Source: Robiginitomaculum sp.
GTDB taxonomy: Bacteria; Pseudomonadota; Alphaproteobacteria; Caulobacterales; Maricaulaceae
Assembly (NCBI GenBank): GCA_002733495.1
Contig: NVVV01000009.1
Span: 1 to 57,768 of the forward strand
Direction: 5' to 3'
Length of the DNA: 57,768 nucleotides
Positions within the stretch are counted from its first letter, which is position 1; each line of letters starts with the position of its first letter. Both the position numbers and the translations under genes were made by a program. Below are positions 8,626 to 18,529 of this stretch, in pieces. The notes under the pieces were generated by a model. It was not told where the DNA came from. It ran no database searches and worked only from the letters and a program-made list of their open reading frames with translations.

Positions 8626-8853
8626 CTGTGCTCCTTAAGTGAGCGCGGCTTGAGTGTCTCTGTGCGGCATGCTAGGCGGGGGCCTTCCCGGCTGCAGTCC
8701 CGTTGGGTGTCTTTATAACGTCCCCTGCAACCGGGCCCATACTGAGAACAATGCGGTATCAGGTGCACACAAACAAAATAGTGATTCGTTGGAAAACACA
8801 AAAACGCAGTACAGTTAATTTTTTCAGAGACCATCAAAAAAGGGTATAAATAT

Positions 8854-9372
8854 ATGCATCAGACAAGAACCAGCTACGACTATGATGGTCTGATCCGTTC
8901 TGGCCATGGTGGTCTGTTCGGCCCCGGCAATGCGCAATTGCCGTTACCGCCCATGCTGATGTTTGACCGGATTACCACAATCACCAGTGAAGGCGGGGAA
9001 TATGGCAAGGGCTTTGTCGAGGCGGAACTTGATGTTCGCCCGGACCTTTGGTTTTTCCCCTGCCATTTTGAAAACGACCCGGTGATGCCAGGCTGCCTGG
9101 GTCTTGATGCCCTGTGGCAATTGGTAGGGTTTTATCTGGGTTGGGCCGGTTGCCCCGGTCGCGGTCGCGCATTGGGTGTGGGCGAGGTCCGCTTTCGCGG
9201 GCAGGTCACCCCTGATGTTAAACTGGTGCAATACCGGATTGACCTTAAACGGGTGATCAATCGCCGCCTGGTTTTGGGTATTGCAGACGGTACCATGTCC
9301 GCAGACGGAGAAATCATCTATAAGACCAAGGGTCTGCGGGTCGGCGTATTCCAACTTGAAACCAGCGAATAG
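8854..9372 (+). CDS. fabA: 3-hydroxydecanoyl-ACP dehydratase/isomerase FabA
   Basis: A 172-residue enzyme, the usual length for FabA. The active-site His is in [12 protein letters not shown] (H71) and the catalytic Asp in GLDALWQ (D85), matching E. coli numbering. It dehydrates 3-hydroxydecanoyl-ACP and isomerises trans-2- to cis-3-decenoyl-ACP, the branch point to unsaturated fatty acids. It heads the fabA-fabB-fabI operon with a nine-base gap to fabB. A TATAAA-like tract and AGGG lie just upstream of the ATG. Confidence 0.95.
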   Translation: MHQTRTSYDYDGLIRSGHGGLFGPGNAQLPLPPMLMFDRITTITSEGGEYGKGFVEAELDVRPDLWFFPCHFENDPVMPGCLGLDALWQLVGFYLGWAGCPGRGRALGVGEVRFRGQVTPDVKLVQYRIDLKRVINRRLVLGIADGTMSADGEIIYKTKGLRVGVFQLETSE

Positions 9373-9381
9373 GAATAGAAA

Positions 9382-10593
9382 ATGCGACGCGTCGTTATCA
9401 CTGGCATGGGCATCATTTCCAGCATCGGCAATACCACCGAGGAGGTGCATCAGGCTTTGCGGGCTGGAAAATCCGGCGTTACATCTGCCCCCGAATTTAC
9501 CGAACTTGGCTTTCGTTGCCAGGTCCAGGCCGCCCCGAAAATCGATCTGACTGGCCGCATCGACAAACGTATTGCCCGGTTTATGGAAGATGCTTCCAAA
9601 TGGTGCTGGATTGCGGCCGAAGATGCCATTAATGATGCCGGGCTGGAAGAAAATCAGGTTTCAAACATTCGGACCGGCCTCATTGTTGGTTCTGGTGGTC
9701 CATCAACCAAAGAACTGGTTCGGGCAGCCGATGTCGCCCGGGCAAAAGGGCCAAAGCGAGTGGGGCCGTTTGCTGTCCCCAAGGCCATGTCCTCAACCAC
9801 ATCGGCGACGCTCTCTACCGGGCTGAAAATCAAGGGGATGAGCTATTCCATTTCCAGTGCCTGCACCACGTCGTTGCACTGTATCGGCGATGCTGCACAG
9901 CAAATTATGTGGGGCACTCAAGACACGATGATTGCCGGTGGCGGTGAAGAGCTACACTGGTCGCAATCGGTGATGTTCGATGCCATGGGGGCGATGTCGA
10001 GCAAATATAATGATACGCCAACCAAAGCCTCCAGAGCTTTTGATGCCAACCGGGACGGCTTTGTTATTGCCGGTGGTGCCGGCATTGTCATTCTCGAAGA
10101 ACGAGAGCAGGCGATTGCGCGCGGGGCAAATATCTACGCTGAAATAACCGGCTATGCGGCCACATCTGATGGTCATGACATGGTGGCACCATCCGGCGAG
10201 GGCGCGGAACGGGCCATGAGACTGGCCATGGCGCAAAGCAAATCACCGATTGATTATATCAACCCGCATGCCACCTCGACCCCGGCCGGTGACGGCACCG
10301 AAATCGCGGCGATCCGCCGGGTCTTTGGCGAATCTGACATGCCAGCCGTTTCTGCCACCAAATCCATGACCGGCCACTCTTTGGGCGGGGCTGGTGCGCA
10401 AGAGGCCATCTACTCGCTTTTGATGATGAAGCACGGCTTTATCGCGCCCTCCATCAATATCGAAACCATAGATCCGGAAATTGATGGTGCCAATATTATT
10501 ACAAAAACCACAAAGGCCGAATTGAACACCGTCATGTCCAATTCCTTTGGCTTTGGCGGCACCAATGGCTCGGTGATTTTCAGCCGCCACTAA
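9382..10593 (+). CDS. fabB: Beta-ketoacyl-ACP synthase I FabB
   Basis: A 403-residue condensing enzyme. The Cys-His-His triad is visible: C161 in SACTTS, H296 in NPHATSTPAGD and H332 in SMTGHSLGG, with K327 beside it; the C-terminal FGFGGTN loop is intact. FabB elongates the cis-3-decenoyl-ACP made by FabA, so the pair commits carbon to unsaturated chains. AGGA precedes the ATG at a normal distance, and fabI follows after 23 bases. Confidence 0.95.
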   Translation: MRRVVITGMGIISSIGNTTEEVHQALRAGKSGVTSAPEFTELGFRCQVQAAPKIDLTGRIDKRIARFMEDASKWCWIAAEDAINDAGLEENQVSNIRTGLIVGSGGPSTKELVRAADVARAKGPKRVGPFAVPKAMSSTTSATLSTGLKIKGMSYSISSACTTSLHCIGDAAQQIMWGTQDTMIAGGGEELHWSQSVMFDAMGAMSSKYNDTPTKASRAFDANRDGFVIAGGAGIVILEEREQAIARGANIYAEITGYAATSDGHDMVAPSGEGAERAMRLAMAQSKSPIDYINPHATSTPAGDGTEIAAIRRVFGESDMPAVSATKSMTGHSLGGAGAQEAIYSLLMMKHGFIAPSINIETIDPEIDGANIITKTTKAELNTVMSNSFGFGGTNGSVIFSRH

Positions 10594-10616
10594 CATATAT
10601 TTTCAAGGAACATCCC

Positions 10617-11444
10617 ATGAGCGACGACACCGAGAACGGCTTTCCCAAAGGCAAATTGATGCGCGGCAAGCGCGGCCTGATCATGGGCGTGGCCAATAAG
10701 AGATCTATTGCGTGGGGCATTGCCCAGCAATTGCATGCCCAGGGGGCGGAACTGGGTTTTACCTATCAGGGGGACGCGCTGGAAAAACGGGTGCGCCCAC
10801 TGGCCGAAAGCGTTGATGCCAGCATTTTTATGCCCTGCGATGTGTCCGATGATGTCAGCATGGATGCCGCCTTTGCCAAGGTAAAAGAGCAATGGGGCGC
10901 ACTGGACTTTCTGGTGCATTCCATCGGTTTTGCCGGAGCGGATGGCTTGAAAGGCTCGTTCGTTGAGAATGTCACCCGCGAAAACTTTGCCATGACCATG
11001 GATGTTTCCGTCTTCTCCTTTGTCGCCGCCGCCAATCGCGCCGCGCCCTTGATGAAGCCCGGCAGCGCCATGATCACCATGACCTATCTTGGCTCGGAGC
11101 GGGTAATTCCCAATTACAATGTTATGGGCGTCGCCAAGGCAGCTCTGGAAGCCTCTACCCGCTATATCGCCCGCGATCTGGGGCCAAAGGGCATTCGGGT
11201 AAACGCTATTTCCGCCGGCCCTATGCGCACTTTGGCCATGGCCGGCATATCCGGTGGACGCGGCATGCTGTCCACTGGCAAGGCCTGGAGCTTGCTTAAA
11301 GAAGACACCTCCATGGAAGGCGTTGCGGGTTCGGCTTTGTGGTTGCTATCAGATCTTGGCCGCTCGGTCGCTGGCGAAGTGGTGCATGTGGATGCAGGCT
11401 TTCACGCCGTTGGCATGCCCGACGAGGACGCCTTGAAGGGCTGA
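10617..11444 (+). CDS. fabI: Enoyl-ACP reductase FabI
   Basis: A 275-residue short-chain dehydrogenase of the FabI type. The N-terminal nucleotide-binding segment is LIMGVANKRSIAWGIA. The catalytic pair Tyr-x6-Lys is YNVMGVAK (Y167, K174), and RVNAISAGPMRTLA matches the flexible substrate-binding loop. It carries out the NADH-dependent last reduction of each elongation cycle and is the target of triclosan and isoniazid-type inhibitors in relatives. It ends the fabA-fabB-fabI operon. An inverted repeat pair follows before the convergent xerC. Confidence 0.94.
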   Translation: MSDDTENGFPKGKLMRGKRGLIMGVANKRSIAWGIAQQLHAQGAELGFTYQGDALEKRVRPLAESVDASIFMPCDVSDDVSMDAAFAKVKEQWGALDFLVHSIGFAGADGLKGSFVENVTRENFAMTMDVSVFSFVAAANRAAPLMKPGSAMITMTYLGSERVIPNYNVMGVAKAALEASTRYIARDLGPKGIRVNAISAGPMRTLAMAGISGGRGMLSTGKAWSLLKEDTSMEGVAGSALWLLSDLGRSVAGEVVHVDAGFHAVGMPDEDALKG

Positions 11445-11507
11445 TCCTTTTTTCTCTTTGCCTTCGCGTGGGTCGGGCAATTCATAGAGATGAGCAGCAA
11501 GCGCCCC

Positions 11508-11616
11508 CTTCTCCCTTGAGGGAGAAGGCTGGGATGAGGGGTTTGTGAAGTGAAAAGCACCACGCCTGGAAAAACTGTACCCCCTCACCTTATTCCTCTC
11601 CCTCAAGGGAGAGGAA
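11508..11616. repeat. Inverted pair of dispersed palindromic (REP-like) elements between fabI and xerC
   Basis: Two head-to-head copies of one unit. Copy one (11508-11541) has CTTCTCCC, a short loop, GGGAGAAGG and then GGGATGAGGGG. Copy two (11580-11616) is inverted: CCCCTCACCTTATTCC, then CTCTCCC-loop-GGGAGAGG. Each copy can form its own hairpin, and the pair can fold on itself. The same composite occurs at 53717-53847. It sits between two convergent genes. A third, weaker palindrome-like stretch with CTCACCCTGAGG and TCGAAGG lies at about 11646-11690. Confidence 0.8.
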
Positions 11617-11707
11617 AGCGCCTGTATAAACGCCGCATTTTATCATCCTCACCCTGAGGGATTTTCGAAGGAAATTGTCTCGAAGGGCGAGGAGAAAAAA
11701 GCCCGCG

Positions 11708-12649
11708 TCAGTGCCCGCCTTTCGGATGGGCCTGATCATAAATGCGCAACAGCGAGGCGGCATCCACTTCGGCATAGATTTGCGTCGAAGACAGGCTCTC
11801 ATGGCCCAGTAATTCCTGCACCGCGCGCAGATCGCCACCGCCGGCCAGCAAATGGGTGGCAAAGGAATGGCGCAAAGCGTGGGGTGTGGCGCTTGGCGGC
11901 AGGCCAAGCCGCCCCCGAATGCCCTGCATCAGTTTTTGCGCTGCCCGTGCGCCCATAGGCCCGCCGCGCACACCGCAAAACAGCGCGCCTTCGCGCGCCA
12001 TCGGCCAGGGGCAAAGGCGTACATAGGCCTCGATCGCCTCTATTGTTATCGGCAAAATAGGCACAAGTCGGGTTTTATTACCTTTGCCGGTAATCCGCAG
12101 CACCTCGCCCAGTGGCAAGTCGCGACCCTGAAGTGACAGAGCCTCGGCAATGCGCAAGCCCGCCCCATAAAGAAGGGTCAGCAAGGCGCTATCGCGTGCA
12201 GCGATCCAGGGCACCTGCCCAGAAGAGAGATCAGCGCTGGATTGCAACACTTCACCAGCGGCCTTGACCGATAAAGGCCGGGGCGCGCTGCGCGGCAGCT
12301 TTGGCCCCTCGATCAGTGATAATTGATCGTTTTTGATGCCATAGCGGCGTTCAAGGTAGCGATAAAAACTGCGAATGGCCGATAGCGCCCGGGCCAGCGA
12401 TCGCGAAGACAAGGGCGCATCGCCGCGCCGCCGCGCCGCAAGGTAGCTGCGAAAATCAGGCGCGCTTAAATCCGCCAGCATATCCACATCCACTTGCGCA
12501 CCCCGATGGGTACACAAATGCGAGAAAAACGCCTCCAGATCCCGTTCATACGCGGCCAGCGTATTGGGGCTAAGCCGACGCTCGGCACGCAAATGAGTGA
12601 TAAAGCCGCCAAGGGCTTTATGGGCTGTCAGGGTCAGGCCGGTGCCCAT
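11708..12649 (-). CDS. xerC: Tyrosine recombinase XerC
   Basis: A 313-residue site-specific recombinase. The N-terminal SAM-like core-binding domain is about residues 10-105. The catalytic domain carries all expected residues: R166 (GLRIAE), K189 (TGKGNK), H257 and R260 (HALRHSF), H283 (LLGHESL) and nucleophile Y292 (TQIYAEV). With XerD it resolves chromosome dimers at dif. I call XerC rather than XerD because it is downstream of a DUF484 gene and near priA, the usual xerC setting in Alphaproteobacteria. It overlaps the DUF484 gene by 16 bases. Confidence 0.88.
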   Translation of the reverse strand: MGTGLTLTAHKALGGFITHLRAERRLSPNTLAAYERDLEAFFSHLCTHRGAQVDVDMLADLSAPDFRSYLAARRRGDAPLSSRSLARALSAIRSFYRYLERRYGIKNDQLSLIEGPKLPRSAPRPLSVKAAGEVLQSSADLSSGQVPWIAARDSALLTLLYGAGLRIAEALSLQGRDLPLGEVLRITGKGNKTRLVPILPITIEAIEAYVRLCPWPMAREGALFCGVRGGPMGARAAQKLMQGIRGRLGLPPSATPHALRHSFATHLLAGGGDLRAVQELLGHESLSSTQIYAEVDAASLLRIYDQAHPKGGH

Positions 12650-13197
12650 GCGGCCACCAGCCGTTCAACCACCCGCGCCAGAAAGGCGGCCAGATCTGTG
12701 CCGTGATCCGGGCGATAGGTCAGCCGGTCCCGGCTGCCAAGGGCAAACAGCCCCTCGCGCCCGCGCACATTAATGCGGATCAGCATTTCCGACCTGAGCG
12801 CCTCGGCCTCGGTTCCAAAAACGTCCGGACCATAGGCCTGACACGGTCCAAGGCGTTCGTTATGGCCATCCATCACCCGCAAAACCAGCCCTTTGGGCGC
12901 GCCCTGAATGGCCCGGGTGTGATCGGGTGATTGCAGCCCCTCGACCAGAACACGCAACACATCTGCGCCCAGTGACTGGCGCACATGACCGGCCAGCCGT
13001 TGATCCAGCATGCCAAGATCGCGCGCATCAACCAGCGCCAGAACGGCGCCGTGAATTTGTGCCGTGCTGGCATGGTTGGTGCGCATGGTCTGGATCAGCG
13101 CATCGCGTTCCATCGCCAGACGCCGCACCTTGCCCTCCAGCCGCAAACGCGCGGCTGAATCAAGGTTTATAATCGCGGCGCTGTGCTCTTCGCTCAT
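12634..13197 (-). CDS. DUF484 family protein
   Basis: A protein of about 187 residues with an N-terminal helical, possibly coiled segment ([20 protein letters not shown]) followed by a GAF-like alpha/beta region ending [15 protein letters not shown]484 genes commonly precede xerC, but their role is unknown. I place the start at 13197: the ATG overlaps the fsa stop as ATGA (13194-13197), indicating translational coupling. An in-frame ATG at 13227 would overlap fsa by 34 bases. The order fsa-DUF484-xerC therefore reads as one operon. Confidence 0.78.
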   Translation of the reverse strand: MSEEHSAAIINLDSAARLRLEGKVRRLAMERDALIQTMRTNHASTAQIHGAVLALVDARDLGMLDQRLAGHVRQSLGADVLRVLVEGLQSPDHTRAIQGAPKGLVLRVMDGHNERLGPCQAYGPDVFGTEAEALRSEMLIRINVRGREGLFALGSRDRLTYRPDHGTDLAAFLARVVERLVAAWAPA

Positions 13198-13853
13198 GGC
13201 AGAATGCTTTGTCCCGTGCTTTCCCAATCGGCCATAAAGGCGGCCAGACCCTTGTCGGTCAGCGGGTGCTTAACCAGTGCCTGCAACACATTGGCAGGAA
13301 TGGTAGCCACATCAGCCCCCAGCAATGCCGATTGTTTTACGTGCAGCACATTACGAATGGAGGCGGCCAGAATCTGGGTGTCTAGGTCCGGATAATTATC
13401 ATAAATGGTGCGAATTTCGCCGATCAGCTCCATACCGTCCGCGCCCGTATCATCCACGCGACCAACGAATGGCGAAACATAGGTGGCCCCGGCCTTGGCG
13501 GCCAACAGCGCCTGATTAGCACTGAAACACAAGGTAACATTCACCGGATGACCGTTTTGGCTGAGCGCATGGGTGGCTTTCAGGCCTTCCCAGGTCAACG
13601 GAACCTTCACGCAGACATTATCAGCAATCTCGCGCAAAAATTCGCCCTCTTTAATCATGCCGTCCGCATCACTGGCGGTCACTTCGGCGCTGACCGGCCC
13701 CGTGGTCAGGGTACAAATTTCCCGAATGGTCTGCACCAGATCGCGGCCCTGTTTGGCGATCAAAGACGGGTTGGTGGTCACCCCATCAACCAAACCCGTT
13801 GCGGTCATGGCCCGGATCTCGTCCACATTGGCGGTGTCCAGAAAAAACTGCAT
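13194..13853 (-). CDS. fsa: Fructose-6-phosphate aldolase / small transaldolase
   Basis: A 219-residue TIM-barrel aldolase of the small transaldolase (TalC/FSA) subfamily. It starts [13 protein letters not shown] and has TTNPSLIAK, the Schiff-base lysine in VCVKVPLT, and ASIRN near the C-terminus. The length and motifs fit the roughly 215-220 residue group. Members act as transaldolase or as fructose-6-phosphate aldolase; the two activities are not separable by eye. GAGGG precedes the ATG. It is the first gene of the fsa-DUF484-xerC operon, divergent from priA over 91 bases. Confidence 0.88.
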   Translation of the reverse strand: MQFFLDTANVDEIRAMTATGLVDGVTTNPSLIAKQGRDLVQTIREICTLTTGPVSAEVTASDADGMIKEGEFLREIADNVCVKVPLTWEGLKATHALSQNGHPVNVTLCFSANQALLAAKAGATYVSPFVGRVDDTGADGMELIGEIRTIYDNYPDLDTQILAASIRNVLHVKQSALLGADVATIPANVLQALVKHPLTDKGLAAFMADWESTGQSILP

Positions 13854-13944
13854 AATAAATGCCCTCTATAGTGGTTCTTGTAAAAACTGATTCGTTCACT
13901 CTACCCTGTGGCCTTAAGCCCTGCCAGACGAAGGTTAAATAAGC

Positions 13945-16122
13945 ATGTCTGCACCGCTTCTGGCATCGGTTTTGTTTCCGATGCCGGTTCCCGAACCCTT
14001 TGACTATCTGGTGCCCGAGGGCCAATCGGTCAGCAAAGGCATGCTGGTCATGGCCCCGCTGGGCACCCGCACCGCCCGGGGCGTGGTGTGGTCGGTGCGA
14101 CCACTTGAGGCCAAAGACAAGACGCGCAAGCTCAAAGCCATCAAGCAAGTTTTGCCGCTGCCCCCTTTGGCACACTCCAGCCTGGATTTTGTGGATTTTG
14201 TGGCGCGCTATTGCTGTCACCTGCAAGGCGTAGTGTTGCGCATGATGCTCAGCACGCCGGACGCCCTGCGCCCCTCGCCCACTGAAACCCGCTATGGCCC
14301 GAGGGAAGTGTCCGAACTTAGAATGACCCCGGCGCGCACCAAAGTGCTGGCTGTGGCGCAAGGCGGACACTATAGCGCCAGTGAACTGGCCCGGCGCGCC
14401 AACGTGTCCCCGGGTGTAATCAAGAGCCTGTGCGATGCCGGCGGCCTGATCGCCACACGGCGCGATGTTGACCGGCCCTTTGCCCCCCCAAACCCGGAAA
14501 AAACCGGCCTGAACCTGACGCCTATTCAACTGGACGCCGCCAAGGCGCTGATCGGTCTGGTCGAGAAAAATAAATTTGCTGCCGCTTTGCTGGACGGGGT
14601 GACCGGGTCGGGCAAGACCGAGGTATATTTTGACGCCATTGCGGCGGCCTTGAAACAGGACGCCCACGCGCAAATTCTGGTGCTGTTGCCTGAAATTGCC
14701 CTGACCCAGGATGTGCTGGCCCGCTTTGCCCGCCGCTTTGGCGCACCGCCCGCTGAATGGCACTCAGAACGCACAGCGCCACAGCGCCGCCGGGTCTGGC
14801 GCGAAGTCTTTCATGGCCGTGCCCGCATTGTGGTGGGCGCGCGCTCGGCGCTTTTTTTGCCGTTTGCAAACTTGCGCCTGATCGTTGTCGATGAAGAACA
14901 TGACGGCTCCTATAAACAGGAAGAGGGCGTGCTTTATCATGCCCGCGATATGGCGGTGGCCCGGGCCAAATTTGCCAAGGCCGCCATTATACTGGCCTCG
15001 GCCACGCCCGCGCTGGAAACCATGCGCAATGCGCGCCTTGGTCGTTATGCCCATATTCGTCTGCCCGCCCGCCCCGGCTCAGCGGTGTTGCCGCCGATCT
15101 CGACCATTGATTTGCGAGAGCATCCCCCACAAAGCGGACGCTGGCTGTCGCCGCCACTGATTGAGGCCATCGACCAGACCCTGAAACAGGACGAGCAATG
15201 CCTGTTATTTCTAAACCGGCGCGGGTATGCCCCCTTGACCATTTGCCGGGCCTGCGGCGCAAAAATACAGGCCCCGGACAGCGCCACCTATCTGGTCGAG
15301 CACCGCTATAGCGGTCGCCTCATCTGTCACCTGACCGGCTATTCCATCCCCAAGCCAGCGGCCTGCCCCACCTGCGGGGCCAAGGACAGCCTGCACCCAA
15401 TTGGCCCGGGGGTGGAACGCCTGAGCGAGGAAGTAACCGCGCTTTTCCCGCAGGCGCGCATAGAGATTTTTTCGTCAGATACGGCCAAAACCGCCGAAGA
15501 GGTGCGCACCCTGATTGCCCGCATGGAGCGGGGCGATATTGATATTCTGATCGGCACCCAAATGGCCGCCAAAGGTCATAACTTTCCGCATTTGACCCTG
15601 GTGGGGGTTGTTGATGCAGACATGGGACTGCACGGCGCGGATTTGCGCGCGGGCGAGCGCACGTATCAGACCCTGGCCCAAGTTGCCGGGCGCGCCGGGC
15701 GCGCTGATAAGCCGGGCCGGGCCATATTACAAACCCACCAGCCCGACCACGAGGCCATTCTGGCCCTGTGTTCGGGGGTGCGTGAAACCTTCATTGATGC
15801 GGAGCTTTCTTTGCGCGAAGACATGGGCTTTCCACCTTTTGGGCGTCTGGCGGCTCTGATTTTTTCAGCCCCCAGCGAGCAGGAAGCGCAAAACGCCGCA
15901 CGGGACTTTGTCGCTGCCGCCCCCATTGTTGAGGGCGTGGATGTTTGGGGGCCAAGCGAGCCGCCCCTTGGCCGGGTACGGGGGCGCTGGCGGCGGCGCT
16001 TATTGCTGCGTGCCGAGCCACAGATAGACCTCTCGGCCATGATCAGTGCCTGGCGCACACGGGTAAAGCTGCCCAAAAATATTCGGCTAAAAGTGGATAT
16101 TGACCCGTATTCTTTTTTATAG
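13945..16122 (+). CDS. priA: Primosomal helicase PriA with an altered zinc domain
   Basis: A 725-residue superfamily 2 helicase that restarts stalled replication forks. Domains in order: N-terminal 3'-DNA-binding region (about 1-110), winged helix, helicase core with Walker A GVTGSGKT and box II DEEH, the zinc-binding insertion, then the second helicase lobe (GTQMAAKGHNFP, QVAGRAGRA) and a C-terminal domain. The first zinc site is complete (C434, C437, C474, C477). In the second, only C461 remains: the other three ligand positions are A443, S446 and T464. The remainder looks intact and functional. Confidence 0.93.
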   Translation: MSAPLLASVLFPMPVPEPFDYLVPEGQSVSKGMLVMAPLGTRTARGVVWSVRPLEAKDKTRKLKAIKQVLPLPPLAHSSLDFVDFVARYCCHLQGVVLRMMLSTPDALRPSPTETRYGPREVSELRMTPARTKVLAVAQGGHYSASELARRANVSPGVIKSLCDAGGLIATRRDVDRPFAPPNPEKTGLNLTPIQLDAAKALIGLVEKNKFAAALLDGVTGSGKTEVYFDAIAAALKQDAHAQILVLLPEIALTQDVLARFARRFGAPPAEWHSERTAPQRRRVWREVFHGRARIVVGARSALFLPFANLRLIVVDEEHDGSYKQEEGVLYHARDMAVARAKFAKAAIILASATPALETMRNARLGRYAHIRLPARPGSAVLPPISTIDLREHPPQSGRWLSPPLIEAIDQTLKQDEQCLLFLNRRGYAPLTICRACGAKIQAPDSATYLVEHRYSGRLICHLTGYSIPKPAACPTCGAKDSLHPIGPGVERLSEEVTALFPQARIEIFSSDTAKTAEEVRTLIARMERGDIDILIGTQMAAKGHNFPHLTLVGVVDADMGLHGADLRAGERTYQTLAQVAGRAGRADKPGRAILQTHQPDHEAILALCSGVRETFIDAELSLREDMGFPPFGRLAALIFSAPSEQEAQNAARDFVAAAPIVEGVDVWGPSEPPLGRVRGRWRRRLLLRAEPQIDLSAMISAWRTRVKLPKNIRLKVDIDPYSFL

Positions 16123-16166
16123 ATTTAAATGAAAGATTAGGCTCATTTAACATTCCTGACCGTCGC

Positions 16167-16250
16167 GTCACCCCGATGGAAATCGGGGTTCAGCCCTTTG
16201 TGTTTCAATACAGCGTAAAAAGCTGGATTCCGGTTTTCACCGGAATGACA
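16167..16250. repeat. Inverted pair of GTCA-type palindromic repeats between priA and a kinase gene
   Basis: Copy one (16167-16193) is GTCACCCCGAT, GGAA loop, ATCGGGGTTCAG. Copy two (16223-16250) is CTGGATTCCGG, TTTTCA loop, CCGGAATGACA, in the opposite orientation. Each forms a hairpin, and the outer GTCA/TGAC ends are mutually inverted. Related units occur at 34234-34327, 35512-35540 and about 53619-53651. They lie between convergent genes and may act as bidirectional terminators. Confidence 0.75.
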
Positions 16251-16293
16251 ATCTACTTATATTGATATTTTTATGCATTTTCATGCCTTCGGC

Positions 16294-18237
16294 TTAGCTG
16301 TTCGCCGCGCGGGCCTGAATCTCTTCGTTGGCTGGTCGCTTTTTCAATGCGCCTTTCATGGCGGCATAGAGCAATTGCGGCTCGATCGGTTTGGCCACAT
16401 GATCATCCATGCCAGCGGCCAGATACTCTTTGCGTTGATGCGGCATGGCATTGGCGGTGACCGCAACAATCGGCGTTTTGTTCATATGCTCGCTGGCTTC
16501 AATCTCGCGAATCGCCTGCGTGGCCTCAACACCGTTCATATGGGGCATCTGGATATCCATCAGTACCAGATCAAAGGTCTGCGCTTGCCAGGTTTTCACC
16601 GCTTGCTGCCCATCCTCGACAAACGTGACGTCCGCCTTGGCATGGCTGAGGATGGCCTTGATTACCATGCGATTGGTGGGATTATCTTCAGCGACCAGAA
16701 TACGCAAGGCGCGTTTTTGTTTTTTGGCTTTAGTCGTGTCCTTTGTGCTGACGTTCTCGGTCGCATCGCCGCTCTGGGCATCTTCCAATTTTTCCACATT
16801 CACGAAGAAACAAAAGCGTGACCCTTTGCCCGGCTCGCTCTTCAAATTGATCTCGCCTCCCATGCGCTCGACCAACTCCTTGCAGATGGCCAGCCCCAAG
16901 CCCGTGCCCTGATGTTCGCGGCTAAGGGATGAATCCACCTGGGTAAAGCGGTCAAAAATGCTTTTCTGCGCGACAAAAGGAATGCCAGATCCGGTATCGC
17001 AGATCATCACTCTAAGATAAATTTTACCTTCCTTGTCTGTATCCTCTGATAGAGACACCTTGATTTCGCCCTTTTGGGTGAACTTTACGGCGTTGGAAAG
17101 CAGGTTATTGAGCACTTGGCGGATCCGTGCCGCGTCACCTTTGAAGCGTGTTTTTTGGCTAATGTTTGAACAGGTTTTGAACGTCAGCCCCTTGGCCCGC
17201 GCCGCATTGCCAAACATTTCCAGTGAGGCATGGGAAATTTCAGTAATGCTGAATTCGGTATTGTTCAGATTGAACTCACCGGCTTCGATCTTGGACATGT
17301 CCAGAACATCATTCAGAATGGTCAGAAGCGCAGCCCCAGACTGTTCCACCACGTCCAGCATGCCTTTCTGGTCATCATTAACATCTGTTTCGCCAAGAGC
17401 CTTGGTCATGCCCAATATACCATTTAACGGCGTTCTGATCTCATGGCTCATTACGGCCAGAAATTCTGATTTGGCCTTGCTGGCGCTTTCCGCCGTATCG
17501 CGTGCCTTTTTCAGGGCCTGTGTCCGCTCGCGCACCCGTTGCTCCAGCTTGTCGCGATAGGCCAGCAATTCTGCTTGCGCGCCGGCCAGCGCTTTGCCAC
17601 GTTTTTGTGCATCCTGAAGAATGGCGTACCAGATTATGCTAAGAACAATCAGCACCACCACGGCGCCAGTCAACGCCCAGCGGGTGGCCCGTTGTGCCGC
17701 GACGCGCTGTTGCTCCACATGTCCCCATGTGGCCTTCAAGAGATTATCCACCGCCTTGTTATAGGCATCGGCATTGGCCACATAACGCGGATCGTTGATA
17801 ATCCGACTGGCCTTGACGGCATTGCCTTTACGGATTTGCGCAAACGCATTAGCCTCAGTTGCGGCCACACGCTGGTGGGCAGTTTTGGCACGTTCTGCCG
17901 CCGCCTTCACCAAGGGGCTGATGGCCAGTTCGCTGGCATCATGCAGGCGTTTTTCCAATTGTGCGCCCAAAGAGCGATAGCGGCTTTCCCAGCGCCTGTC
18001 GCCGCTTTCCTTGGCGGCGCGGATGACAAACCCGCGTTCACGATTGATGGAAACCAGATCGCCATGCACCTGCGCCAGTTGCGCGCTGGTATGCGAAGCA
18101 TCAGCAATGTTAATGGCGGCACGGCGTACCGTCAGGCCAAGCCCCGCAACCATGGCAATGGTCAAGGTTACAGCCAGGGCGACAAGTGCCGTACGCGAGC
18201 GAAAAACCGCTAATTCTGTTAGTCGGATGGGAGACAT
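16294..18237 (-). CDS. Membrane hybrid sensor histidine kinase with receiver domain
   Basis: A protein of about 647 residues. Order: TM1 (about 15-36), a helical periplasmic sensor region (about 40-185) of four-helix-bundle type, TM2 (about 188-208), a coiled coil (215-255), HisKA with the phospho-accepting H265 in SHEIRTPLNG, HATPase_c with DTGSGIP and GTGLGLAI boxes, and a C-terminal receiver with D561 in LMDIQMP. No Hpt domain is present, so phosphotransfer must use a separate protein. The signal is unknown and no partner regulator is adjacent. I prefer the ATG at 18237, which has AGGA upstream, over the ATG at 18300. Confidence 0.88.
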   Translation of the reverse strand: MSPIRLTELAVFRSRTALVALAVTLTIAMVAGLGLTVRRAAINIADASHTSAQLAQVHGDLVSINRERGFVIRAAKESGDRRWESRYRSLGAQLEKRLHDASELAISPLVKAAAERAKTAHQRVAATEANAFAQIRKGNAVKASRIINDPRYVANADAYNKAVDNLLKATWGHVEQQRVAAQRATRWALTGAVVVLIVLSIIWYAILQDAQKRGKALAGAQAELLAYRDKLEQRVRERTQALKKARDTAESASKAKSEFLAVMSHEIRTPLNGILGMTKALGETDVNDDQKGMLDVVEQSGAALLTILNDVLDMSKIEAGEFNLNNTEFSITEISHASLEMFGNAARAKGLTFKTCSNISQKTRFKGDAARIRQVLNNLLSNAVKFTQKGEIKVSLSEDTDKEGKIYLRVMICDTGSGIPFVAQKSIFDRFTQVDSSLSREHQGTGLGLAICKELVERMGGEINLKSEPGKGSRFCFFVNVEKLEDAQSGDATENVSTKDTTKAKKQKRALRILVAEDNPTNRMVIKAILSHAKADVTFVEDGQQAVKTWQAQTFDLVLMDIQMPHMNGVEATQAIREIEASEHMNKTPIVAVTANAMPHQRKEYLAAGMDDHVAKPIEPQLLYAAMKGALKKRPANEEIQARAANS

Positions 18238-18529
18238 TATTCCTGCCCTTTCCCCGTCAGGATGGGAACATTTGCATAAACAAGTTAACATTGGGTGCAA
18301 TGCAAACTTATTTTCACCCTGCCGCCTTAACCAAGTGGTAAGAGTAACGGATAAGCTGCCATGCTGCCGTCACCATCTTGCCCGCCCTGAAAGGGCATGC
18401 TATGCCCCCGCCGGGCTGTGGGAATATGCAGATTTTTACCGATTTGCAAACCTCACAAAACGACGTAAAATCAATATGTTGACCCGCTGCAATGGGATGG
18501 CGGGCAAAGTTGAAGACAGGTGGAAAAGA

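Noticed and set aside
13786..14763. A 325-codon antisense frame over priA
   Set aside because: It lies wholly opposite the conserved PriA helicase and the fsa start, is rich in Gly/Gln/His and shows no recognisable motif.
16273..16821. A 182-codon plus-strand frame over the kinase receiver domain
   Set aside because: It mirrors the kinase coding frame; His/Phe-rich without motif. The minus-strand receiver has LMDIQMP and the other expected residues.
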